Shown piece after piece: positions 1-11,037 of a DNA stretch of 64,000 bases (positions within the stretch are counted from its first letter, which is position 1; the number at the start of each line of letters is the position of its first letter). Source of the DNA: Piper betle (Eukaryota; Streptophyta; Magnoliopsida; Piperales; Piperaceae); the NCBI GenBank assembly GCA_033002965.1, contig JAURVB010008779.1, positions 28,409 to 92,408 of the forward strand. The letters are read 5' to 3'. The notes beneath the pieces were generated by a model. The model saw only the letters and a program-made list of their open reading frames with translations, was not told the origin of the DNA and searched no databases. The position numbers and the translations under genes were made by a program.

Positions 1-2116
1 TTTCTTAAGGTCTTTGGTTGTATTTCATATGCACATGTTGACAGGGAATCAAGAAAGATGCTTGAATTAAAATCACTCAAGTGTGTATTTCTTGGATATG
101 GGGGTGACGAATATGGTTACTGGATGTGGGATTTTGAGCACAACAAGGTGTTTCAAAGTCGGGATGTTGTATCAATAAAGAGTACATGTATAAAGATAGG
201 AAGAAAGAAAAGATTGAGGAGTCGAAAGAAAAAGAGTATATGAAGCTTAATGAGACAGATGAAGAGATACCAAGTGCTAAAAATCGAAGATTTGTTCCAA
301 GTGATGAGGAACAATTATCTTCTAAGAAGACCGAACAAGAAGGTGAGTCACAGGTTAATCAACCAAATAATGATGGATCAGATTTTGAATATTGTGATGC
401 ACAAGTTGAAATTAATGACTCAGAGCTACCACAAAAGATAGTTATTGCTATCAAGAAGCCTACTCAGAAATTAAATTTAATTGTACAACATGTTTTGTAT
501 ACCGATGCAGGAGAACCAAAGTCCTATGATGAAGCCATGAGTGGCAAAGCTCATCTTAAGTGGGAGTTGGCCATGAAGGATAAGATGTTAGCATTAGAGA
601 ATAATCATACATGGGAGTTGGTGAAGTTGCCACTAAAAAGGAAGGTTTTACAAAATAATTGGATCTATCGAGTCAAGTCTGAAACCGGTGGTGTACAAAA
701 GTATAAAGTAAGACTTGTGGTGAAAGCTTTTGGTCAAAGAGAAAGAATTGATTTTCATGATATATTTGCACCTGTTGTAAAAAGACTTCTATTAGAATTA
801 TTTTGAGTATTATGGCTGTACAGGGATTGTATTTGGAACATCTTAACGTAAATATACCTTTCCTTCATGGTGATTTGGAGGAGGAGATCTATACGGAACA
901 ACCAAAAGGATTTAAAGTCAAAGGTAAAGAAAATATAGTGTGCAAATTGAAGAGGAGTCTATATGGACTCAAACAAGCACCAAGGCAGTGGTATTTAAAA
1001 TTTGACAAGTTTATGTTAGATAATGGATTTGCCAGGAGTAATTTGGACCACAGTGTATATCTATAAAAGTTTAATAATGGCAATTACATTATTTTAACTT
1101 TGTATGTAGATGACATGCTTATTGTAGGGACTTTATTATAGAGAAAATTGTTAATTTCAAAATGAGGTTAGCCAAGAGTTTTTCCATGAAGGACTTAGGT
1201 GAACCAAAACAACTTCTTAGGATGCAAATTACCCGAAACAAGAAGAGCAAGAAGTTGTAGTCATCTTAAGAAGGGTATGTGAAGAAAGTTATTGAGAGAT
1301 TCAACATGAATGAATCTAAGTCGGTGACTACTACTTTGGATAGTATTGTCCAATTATCAAAAGAACAAGGTGCTAAGAGTGAGGAGGATAAAGCTCACAT
1401 AAAAATGGTGCCTTATGCTTCAGCTATTAGAAGTCTTATGTATGCTATGGTGAGTACAAGACCAAATATTGCACATGCAGTGGGAGTAATGAGCAGATTC
1501 ATGAAGAACCTAGGAAAAGAACACTAGAAGGCAGTGAAATGAATTTTCCGGTACTTGAAAGGAACTTCTAATTACTATTTATGTTTTGGGGGTGATAATA
1601 TTGATGTGCAAGGTTATGTAGACTCAGACCATGCTGGAAATAGAGCTAATAGCAGGAATATATCTGGATATATCTTCACAGTTGGTGGAATTGCGATGAG
1701 CTTGGTTTCCTAATTGCAAAAGATAGTTGCTCTATCTTTAGCTAAGGCTAAATATGTGGCTGCTATAGAAGCTAGCAAGGAGTATATTTGGATTAAAACT
1801 TTAATTAATGAGTTAGGTTTTAATGGAGTTGATTACAGGTTGTACAATGATAATCAAAGTGCAATTCATTTAGCCAAGAACTCGGCATTTCATTCTAGTA
1901 CCAAGCATATTCGGTTAAGGTATTATTTTATTATATCTTTGTTAGAAGAACGTAAATTGAAGTTGGTGAAAATAAATGGTAAAAAGTGGAGGGACAAGAG
2001 TTGAGTTTTTGCTCAACTTTGGTGAACTTGCACTAACATGCAGGTGAAGGACTTATGCAATGAACAAGTGGAGGAAGAATCAAGATTTGTGTGTTCTAAT
2101 CGGACTAGTGGGAGAT
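1..2116 (+). mobile_element. Decayed Ty1/copia retrotransposon, pol 3' part
   Basis: Broken polyprotein of a Tnt1-like copia element that enters from the left edge. In order I read the integrase C-terminal region (1-180, VFGC...CVFLGYG), a variable linker (190-500), the reverse transcriptase start (SYDEAM...NHTWELV, about 520-640), RT core (FLHGDLEEEIY, YGLKQAPRQW, about 850-1000), the catalytic YVDDM motif (about 1105), and RNase H (DSDHAG at about 1620; SLAKAKYVAA and STKHIR up to 1920). The frame changes near 185 and 800. Stops interrupt it near 1064, 1140, 1260 and 1525, so it cannot make a working protein. The purine-rich tract just before 2117 and the LTR after it fix the direction. The 5' half and 5' LTR lie outside the window. 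Confidence 0.93.
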
Positions 2117-2699
2117 TGTTTATATTTGTAATTATATTAATTATATGTAGCTCATTGTCACACTCAGAATACTAAATAAATCTCAGAATACCAACAGAGG
2201 TGACTGTTTGTTGTTCCATGGAAGATGAAGGGTCTCAAAGCTTTTCTATAAATATATGGCCTCATTTGCCTCATTTTGAAACAAAACAAGATGAGACAAC
2301 ACAGGATGTGAGTAGACAAAGAGAGAAAAAGAGAAAATATAGAGATAAGAAGAGGGATCAATATTATTCACTAGTTTATTCTTATATAGTGTATTGAGAG
2401 AGAGAAATCTTATAATCTCTTATACAGTGTATTGAGAGAGAGAAATCTTATAATCTCAATTGTATAGGTTGGGTGAGTAATCTTCTTGTACATCTCTATA
2501 TGTTTGATGACTGTAATCTTTGGTTAAAGTAGTAATTTTTTCGTTGTTGTCCTATGGTTTTTGACTATAGATAGAAGGAGGGTTTTCCATGTTAAATATC
2601 TATTTTTGTGGTTTTGTTTTATCTTATCTCTCACACATTATTTTCCCATATCTTGTCTTTGTTGTTATTGATCTCCACTTTTGGGGATTTTTCTCAACA
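2117..2699 (+). repeat. 3' LTR of the decayed copia element
   Basis: It begins TGTTTATATTTG directly after the polypurine tract AGTGGGAGA and ends ...TTTTTCTCAACA, giving the TG...CA ends of an LTR of about 583 bp. A 32-bp segment is repeated with a period of 38 bp inside it (2388-2419 and 2426-2457). The boundaries are inferred from one LTR because the other copy is not in the window. Confidence 0.72.
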
Positions 2700-2755
2700 C
2701 TTATTTCATTTATAGAAACCTAAATTAGATGCCCTTAATAGTCTCTGCTTTGCTC

Positions 2756-2829
2756 GCCGAAAATACTTTTTTATCATTGAATCCAAAGAGCCGCCGAAAA
2801 TACTTTTTTATCATTGAATCCAAAGAGCC
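2756..2829. repeat. Two-unit tandem repeat, 37 bp
   Basis: Two head-to-tail copies, 2756-2792 and 2793-2829, are identical across the 37-bp unit that starts GCCGAAAATACTTTTTTATC. The lack of divergence implies recent slippage or duplication. The 470 bases that follow (2830-3302) are AT-rich and show no gene. Confidence 0.85.
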
Positions 2830-3302
2830 TCTTAAAATCAGTGACGTCCTTTTGCATATTGTTAAAAACGTATCTATGCAAATTTTCACCATGTGTCATT
2901 TTAAAAGTTAGCCAAACAAAGATAAACACCTTATAATAATATCTCTCTACCTTTTGGTCTAGTGGACTTGTAGATTTTTCTACACGGTCCATTTGTTGAC
3001 ATGGAAATAGTGTAAATGAAAAATAATTTTATAGGAAATGAAAATGTGAAATGAATTGATATGAAAATTTTAAATATTTCTTTTTCATGTTTGGATAGTA
3101 GAAAAATGAAATGAAAATGAAATATTTATTTCTTACATCTGTCTCCCAAAATTTTCCCCAATTTCTTTTATTTTTACAAAAAAGTTTATTTGTAAAATTT
3201 TTACATTTTTTGGATAATCACACAAAAGAAAATTTTTTATCTTTAGATTTTATATTTCTTTTATATAATTTCAGGATAACCAAATAGACCTTAGTCCCTT
3301 GT

Positions 3303-4653
3303 TGATGTGAAAATTATAACGCAAGTGTACGTGCCGAATCAAGTAATAAAATAAGAAGAAAGTATTGTCCCACGGGGAATTATTATTAAAATTTTCAATG
3401 ACCAAAATTAATTTAATTAATTATACTTAATTGAAAGAAAAATTCAAAGAGTGATTTAATTATAAACTAAAACTAAACTAATCTAAAATGCAATATTTAA
3501 ATCAAATACTAACTTCAAGACGACAAACCTCAAATTTTCAATATAACCTAGTGCTCTATATGATTAAAGTTATAACTTCTACCTATGAATTGCACATTTG
3601 TATTATTAACCACAGGAATTAATTATTTATGACATTTCTTAGATTCACCATAAATTTATCACTCAGCACCCGCACCCGCACCCAACTCCTATGTCTCTAT
3701 AAAATTGTGTATACAAAATCATACTTTAAGTTTTGCCCTTAACAATTACCTAAGACATGAGTATATCTCTATCTCATATGTGAATCACCTAAAATAGATA
3801 AACAAAGGCTATTTATTCACTGATAAATTTAATCTTTCTATATCTAGACAAGATTAAATCTCTAGATCAATCAATAGGTGATCACGCTAATGATAGCATT
3901 AATGCATAGAATAAAATAGATAATCCAATATCATAATCACATAGATAAAAATTAATAACTTTTATTAATCCATGCACTAGTTGTTATTGAAAATCATATA
4001 ATTACTCCATATAGTTTTCGATTAAACACAAGAAATTCATTTGTGATATGAAAGATATCGTTAAATTACAAAGAAAAGTAAATCAAAATAAAGAAAAACT
4101 CTTTTGGAGAAAACGTCTTCCTCTTTTGATCCAAATTCTTCGTCTTCCTTCTCTTGTCTTTCGTGTCGTCTCTTAGCCGCCTAATGTTGTTCTCCTCTTT
4201 TTTTCTTCACAAGAGGACGTCCCCTTATATAGAATTTCTCTGTGTTTATCCGTAACTCTAAAGATCATTAAGAATATCTTATGAAGATCATGTTTATCCT
4301 TAACGTCCAAGGATATTTATATCTCCAAAGATCTTTACAGCATATATTCATGAAGATCACACTTATCTCTAAAAAGATCTTGCTTATCCTTAAAGTAGTT
4401 GCTACAAACTCCCATTAGTTGGCTAAAGATCGTCTTATAATTCTTATACCCTGTAAGATGTCTTATAATTCTTATACCCTCTAAGAACAACATTAATTAG
4501 CATTTTTTAATAGCAAAATCACAATAATTTCTTGCATTATTAATAATATCTAATAAACTTCTAAACTAATAAAATTGATATACAAATAACTCGAAACATG
4601 ACAAAAACTCAATATAAAATGCAAATAATAATAACTCTTTTCCAGAGTTATCA
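3303..4653. mobile_element. Putative solo LTR of a non-coding repeat (copy S1)
   Basis: The segment starts TGATGTGAAAATTATAACGC and ends CCAGAGTTATCA, so it has TG...CA ends. It is flanked by near-matching 5-mers (CTTGT before, ATTGT after). It holds no long open frame. Its left part carries the blocks GCAAGTG, TCAAGTAATAA and GTCCCACGGGG, which recur in diverged form at about 10020-10080, so the two are related. About 1.35 kb with no internal coding region fits a solo LTR, but the superfamily cannot be told and the polarity is unknown. Confidence 0.5.
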
Positions 4654-4728
4654 ATTGTATATAAATAAATGTAACTAACTATAATTAAACAATTAATAAT
4701 AATTATTTGATCTTAAATGTATGCTGAA

Positions 4729-7700
4729 CATGGTTCCATGAATCGGAATCGGAATCGGAATCGAAATCGGTTTTCCAAGGAGTCGGAATCGGAATCGGAA
4801 TCGGTCTGAATCGGCCAGGAATCGGTTTAGTTGAATCGGCCTGAATCGGTCCAAATCGGTCATATACAAAAATTTGCCAACTCATAACAAAAATACCTGA
4901 AATGCATAATTATATAATTTCTCAACATAAATACACAAATTCAAGTATTTATACAACAATCATAAAGGTATGTAATTATGACAATACAACGGTAGAGTCA
5001 TACCTGAAAGAACAAATAAGAACATACCTGAAAGAACATACTCTTTATGTAATTCAAATAAGAGCAAACCTGAAGAACATACTCTTTATGTAATGAACAC
5101 AATTTCATATAATTACATACCTAAAAGAGCATCACAATTTATCATCAGAATACCACAATGTCATAAGTATATACACAATGTTCATATATCATCATCTGTG
5201 TTCTATCAAATAATAACAACAAGACATTAATACAAGTCCAAAAATGAATGTTCAACACAATTTTACTAAGTGTTTAATACTAAATCATCTAATTCATCAT
5301 CTGAATCATCTTCGGAGTCCGAATCATTATCACCAATCAGAATAGTAGAACTATCATCTACATTAACACGAGACCCATGCGTAAAAGGAGGCATAGAACT
5401 CCCACTCATATGAAGTCCCTCAGTTTCAGGAGGCAAAGACAAATTATGTTGGGAGTCAATATGTACATCAATATCAACATTTTGTCTACTAGGAAGAGGA
5501 GGCAAAGAAAAACCATCAGACGTAGTAGAACACGATCTAATTGCAGTTTTCAATGTGTTGCCACTTTCATTTGCTACAAAGGCCTTTTCATCTGTACCAT
5601 CATTGTTGCCAACATTGGTACCAAAGAAATCATCCTGCATAAAAAAGTCATACCCTATTCATTTCAATTCAAAAAAATTCATACACAAAATCATGAATGT
5701 GATGTAAGCTTTATTTAAACATACCGATGGGGATGGGTTGTCCCGTTCTCCAACCCACTCATCTAACGAGTCTTCTAAACTCAAATGTTCACTAACTGCA
5801 TCATATTTATGCCTCCACCTCAACTCGTTTTCTTTGACCCGCATGTTGTAATGAACATATACAAGATCATTTACTCTCTTTCTTGCAAGTCGATTTCTTT
5901 TTTTGGTATGTACTTGGTTAAAAGTGCTCTAATTACGTTCACAACCCGATGATGATGAAGTTTGACTAAGTATTCTAATAGCTATTTTTTGTAGTTTAGG
6001 GCAGCTTATACCATGTTGCTCCCACCATGATGCTACATTTGATAAATTGATTTACTTATAAGCTTGCAATAAATATGAAATCTGGAGAAAGGTGGATTTT
6101 ACCTGGGTGGAGGACTTTTCTATTGGTAATTGAGAATGTCCAAAATCTCCTTTTGCAAATACAAAATTGGACCACTACAAAATATTAAAACAAAATGAAT
6201 CATCATATTTAGTTATACATAAACATTTATATATAAAAATTAAAAATAATAGTATCTTGACCTGCAAAGATGTCATGGATCGAGCTACCTCATTGACTTC
6301 CAAACGATAAATGACATCATTGAATGCATGATACACCTCACTTGGCTACAAAATTATTACCAATCAAATACAAGCAATATGAAATTGTTAAAAAAATCAT
6401 AAAAGGTATGTAAGTCAAATAAGAGCATACAATGTTAGAGTCAAGGCGATAACGAGTTTGAGGATTAAGCATATATGCTGCAGCATGAAGAGGATGACAA
6501 AATTGATTCGCCCATCTCTTGGTGATGATATCAACAAATAACTTGTATTGCTCTACTTTCATGTCATGTACCTCTTTTATTTTTTCTATGGTCTTTTGCG
6601 TTTCATCATAAACGAATGGCATCGAAGGTCTTTCATCACTATCCACCAATCTCAAAAATCGAACAAGTGTCACAATTATTTTATTCACAAATTCCATCTT
6701 CTTCCAAAACTGTGCACTCAAGACAATATTTTCAGGCGCTATTCCATCCTCATCTTTTGCAAACTTCGATGATGAATACATTTCAGAAACAAACATCTTT
6801 TTCAGAGCCTGCTTGTGTTCCAGGAAACTAGCAATCGTCAAAAAATGAGTAGCAAATCGAGTTACAGATGACTTGCTTCTTAGATGCATCAAGTGGTGTG
6901 CCATATTCCCATCCAAAATCCATCTTCCCTGTAACTAATATCTCGAAATTTTGATAACTTTAAATGACTCTGTAGTTAAATTTGCAGCCAAAGAGAACTC
7001 CGGAATCTACAACTACCATCAATCCGACCACTACCAAGTAGATTTTCAATCAAATGGTATCCCATTCACAAAGACAACAAACTGAACACCAAGGCAAAGA
7101 CAATTAACTGCAAAAACTGTCAATTACAGTTCCTAAAAACCCTAGCATATCAATAGTAGCACACCAAAAAATTCATCATCAATCAAACCACTACCAAGCA
7201 AATTTTCAATTTTAATTTGTACATCACAATTTGCACATCATATTAATCAATTAGCCATCATAGATAACAATTCGCAAATCACAACATTCAATTTCAATAA
7301 AAAAATCCAAATTTACCCAAATTTTCGTTCGGCCGCCGATTCCACCCGAACTCCTCGCCTTTGCGCTCAATAGCACACTCCGCAGTGCTATCGGCCAGCC
7401 ACTTGTCGGAGGCGGAGTTGCGAGGGCGGTGGCGTGGTCGGAAGGTCGAGCGGAGCTGAGGTCGGACGGCGGAAGCGTGGCGGAGGGCGGAAGCGTGGCG
7501 GAGGGCGGCAGCCGATTCCACCCGAACTCCTCGCCTTTGCGCTCCACAGCAGGTCGGGCGGAGCTGAGGTCGGACAGCGGAAGTGCGGCGGAGGGCAGCC
7601 GCCGATTCCACCCGAACTCCTCACCTTTGCACTCCACAGCAAGTCGGGCGGAGCTGAGGTCGGACGGCGGTGGCATGGTCGGAAGGTCGGGCGGAGGTGA

Positions 7701-8045
7701 GGTCGGACGGCGGAAGCGCGGCGGAGGGTGGCAGCATGAGCGACGGCGGAAGCGGGGGAGGGGTATGATTTTAGGTTTTTAAAATCCAAATTACCATTTT
7801 ACCCATGCTTAAATAATTTAATAAAAATCATACCTAGGGTATTTTAGTAATTTACTAAAAAACCGATTACGATTTAAATCGGCCGATTCCGATTCCGAGT
7901 TAAATCTGTCGGAATCGGGCGAAATCGCCTGATTCCGAAGCCGATTCGGGGCCGACCAATTCGGCCCCAAAATTGGATCGGTGCGACGCTGATCCGATTT
8001 AAATCAACCGATTCCACTCGGAATTGGCCGATTCGTGCAACTCGG
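4729..8045 (-). mobile_element. hAT-superfamily DNA transposon, 3.3 kb, defective
   Basis: The left end reads CATGGTTCCATGAATCGG and the right end, on the other strand, has the related CCGAGTTGCACGAATCGG. The flanking 8-mers ATGCTGAA (4721-4728) and ATGTTGAA (8046-8053) match at seven of eight positions, as expected for a hAT target-site duplication. Both subterminal regions are packed with CGGAATCGGAATCGG-type repeats. A transposase remnant lies on the minus strand in the middle. The GC-rich stretch at 7330-7770 contains internal repeats of about 100 bp and carries no convincing protein. The element at 52589-53482 shares its ends and the segment at 7760-7860, so the two belong to one family. 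Confidence 0.85.
5266..6916 (-). pseudogene. hAT transposase remnant (C-terminal half)
   Basis: Read on the minus strand, 6916-6430 encodes a central hAT transposase segment (MAHHLMHLRSKSSVTRFATH, then QFWKKMEFVNKI, PLHAAAYMLNP). Around 6040-5800 lies the dimerisation region: a WWEQHG block, LSQTSSSSGCERN, then NDLVYVHYNMR. In most hAT proteins the CERN motif is followed by WS; here that tryptophan codon is a TAG stop (5929-5931). An acidic tail rich in D, E and S follows (5640-5266). Several breaks separate the blocks and no N-terminal BED zinc finger was found. It is therefore inactive as it stands. Assignment to hAT is firm from motifs and from the 8-bp duplication. Confidence 0.87.
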
Positions 8046-8714
8046 ATGTTGAATAGACAAATGATATTATGTATATTATTATATTTATTATTGAGTCGAG
8101 TTTGAATCAAGCTACAAGTCAAGTTACAAATCAATTTTGAATCGAGTTCGAGTTATAATTGAGTCGAGTCGAGTCGAACACTACCTTGCTCAAGCTCGAC
8201 TTATAGGATTCGAGTTCGAGTCAAGATCGAGCTCGAGCATTTAAATGTCGAGTTTTGAATCAAGCCGAGCCGAGTTAAATACCAAATGCTCACAAGCTAG
8301 CTCACTCAATTAACAATTTTACCAATAAGTTCACCAATTACCAAAATATCCCAACTCTGTCAAATTCGAATTTTTCCAACATTGTGTGACCTTAGTTTAA
8401 TGGCGATGATCCCAGAGGCCACCTTTTTATCTGTTTTATGAAGAACCATATTACGATCGCCAATCACCAAACAGGAACCACAATGACCATTGTCCAGCGA
8501 TGAGAGTTGCTCAAGAAAAGAACATTTATTTTCTTTTTAGGCTCACCATAAGAGCACCAATGAAGGTGAAAGTAGTATTCTCAGCATGATAATACAAGTC
8601 TCCCCTTATCCATCTCCGAGTCATAGAAATATTACAAAAAGAGATAGAGTGGTTATAAGCAAGTAAGATACGACCAGATAAATCAGAGCTTGAAATAACC
8701 ACAAAAGAATAATC
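8046..8714. other. Non-coding, with GAGTCGAG-type simple repeats
   Basis: From about 8090 to 8280 there are many short GAGTCGAG, GAGTTCGAG and CGAGCTCGAG words on an AT-rich background. These resemble subterminal repeats of plant DNA transposons, but no ends could be set. No gene was seen in the remainder to 8714. Confidence 0.4.
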
Positions 8715-9960
8715 TTATTCACCAATGTATCTTGACTACCACTTTCTTTTTTGTTCTTCTTGATGGCTCGCCTTATAGTTCTTTCTTCCCTTCACGAGGC
8801 ATCTGACAAGGTGACCCTCTGTCCCCTTACCTCTTTCCTTTTGTTACTGAGGTCATGAATAGATTACTTCATAAAGCAAATGTCAATGGGCTAATACATG
8901 GCATAAAAATTGCTGGTAAAGCTCTTACTCTTTCCAATCTAATGTTTGATGATAATATCTTATTATATGGAAAACATGTGTCTCTGAAGTCTCTACTTTA
9001 GCAAATGTCCTTCGAGATTTCCAAGCTTACACTGGACAAGCTATTAACTTAGAGATGTCAAAAATTATGTTGCCCTCGGTCATTCATGGTCCAGTCAGGA
9101 AATATATTTTATCTACTTTGCAAATGAGTAGGATGCCAGATGGCTTCGCTTATGAATTTGTTAATATGCAAAGTATGAATTTCAACTTGCCAGATGGCTT
9201 CGCTTATGAAATATATTCCTCTCTTCCAAGGTCGAAGGAGAATAAATTGGTTCCAGCCACTTGTTGAGAAGATCACACTTAAGATCGAAGGATGGAACAA
9301 GCACTTCATTTCCCATGCAAGTTGATCCAATTTGGTTCAGATTGTGCCCAGCACAATGACAAACTACATTATAAGTTGTTATAGAAATCCAAAATTTATC
9401 CTCTCTCAACTTAACCTTGCGCAGGCAAAATTCTGGTGGGTAAGACGACAAACAGTTTTTGTCGATTATTAAGCTGGAACAAAATTTGTCGACCCAAGTG
9501 GGATGGTGGTAGTGGAATTAGGTGCTTATCTAATATGAATATCAGTTTTCCTCCAAACTTGCTTGGAGATTATTTTCATAGCCTTCTTCTCTTTTATCTG
9601 AGATTATTCGTGCTAAATATGACAAACATTTATGTTGGGAAGAAAACAAAACCTCCTTGCAGTCTTCACCTATTTCCACAGGTATAGCAACTGGACTTCA
9701 ACATTTACGAAGGAAATGTCTACGGTTGTTAGGTGATGGAAAATTTGTTCAAATGGGCTAGGACCCCGGGCTTAATGAAGCTCCAAATTTTATTCCAAGA
9801 ATTAACCCACAGTTTCAACATGTGCTTCACCTCCTTGCATCTTTTTCGTTTGAATAAAAGGAATGGTAGCTGGAACAAAAATAAGATCAAGCGAATTTTT
9901 CACATGGATGATGCTACTCTAATTCTCCTGATGTCGCCCCCGTGCAGGACATGCCAAATC
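8715..9960 (+). mobile_element. LINE (L1-type) reverse transcriptase remnant
   Basis: On the plus strand, broken frames spell the second half of a plant L1 reverse transcriptase. I read LLDGSPY, then SRGI-stop-QGDPL (about 8790-8825), then LMFDDNILLYG (about 8940-8970; FDD in place of the usual FADD), then DFQAYTGQAINLEMSKI (about 9020-9065). Further on are IPLFQGRRRINWFQP (about 9215), KIEGWNKH (about 9285) and WNKICRPKWDGGSGIRCL (about 9475-9530), the usual C-terminal block. Frames shift and stops are frequent, so it is dead. A 58-bp-period duplication interrupts it at 9134-9211. Neither end, poly(A) tail nor target duplication was found. Confidence 0.85.
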
Positions 9961-10740
9961 AACTAAATTGGACAATTATAACAAATGGTATATGATACGA
10001 ATTTAATATAATGGCAAGTTTCCATTCTTACTCAAGTAATAAACTTATAAGTAGAATATCGTTCCCACGTAGACTATCATTACTCAATTAAAATTATCAA
10101 ACATAATTATTTTAAGTAAGAGTAAACAAGTTTTTATGATTTATTTTGTCTAACTAAATTCTAATCTGAAATAAAACCATAGTCCACTTTAAAATTAAGG
10201 TTTTTCTTAACATATGAATAATATGTTAGAGATTCGATTTCACTTAAACCAATCAGTGACAAGAGGTTTATACAAAAGAAATTTAATTGTTACTTTCCAT
10301 AAGACGTTGGAACTCCTCTTATTTAATTATCCATGTTCGGGTATATTTAAAAATCCCTACTTGGGTATATTTTCCATCAACTTCAATTAATATGTATTAT
10401 TAAACTCTATGAATTTGTTACAGTTAAACCCTCTTATTCATACTAAGATTTAAACGGACTACATAAACATCCAATGTCTCCTATTTAGACTAATCACATT
10501 CAATTTATGGATAGATTTTATAAATCACCCACAGACAGGATCATTTTATCATTCAATTAATTATTTAATATAACTCATCTTTTCAAAACCTAACTATACT
10601 TCAACAATTTACCAAATAAATAAAAGTACTAAATACAATAAAACATAACTCTAATGGAAAATAATAAGATAAACTTCAACTAATATAATATATCAAGTCA
10701 TTGGTTTAAGATCCATCTACTCTCTAGTATAAAATAATCT

Positions 10741-11032
10741 ACTTCATAAAATAAGAAAATAAAACCATAAAAAATTATTTGAAAGATCCATAATGATAAT
10801 ACCATAAACCCAAAGAAAAAAAGAAATAAAACTCTTATGATCCATTCTTTAAAAGCAATCTCCTTTATTTTTTAAATCTTTAATCTTTTCTTAGAATAAG
10901 AAAAGAAAACCATAAAAAGAGTATTTGAGAGATTCATAACAATAATACAATAAGTGCAAAGAAAAGAAACAGAGAAAAACTCTTATGATTTGATCGACAA
11001 AAATCAATCTCCTTCCTTCTCTTCAATCTTTG
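10741..11032. repeat. Diverged two-unit tandem duplication, period about 148 bp
   Basis: The sequence around ACTCTTATGATCC at 10831 recurs as ACTCTTATGATTTGATC at 10979, with matching flanks (AAGAAAATAAAACCATAAAA and similar). The duplication lies within the S2 repeat just before the 11038 insertion. The copies are clearly diverged, so the duplication is old. Confidence 0.6.
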
Positions 11033-11037
11033 ATCGC

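Noticed and set aside
7251..7789. Overlapping frames of 105-141 codons in the GC-rich part of the hAT element
   Set aside because: They arise from GC-rich internal repeats in several frames on both strands, without domains or stable codon usage.
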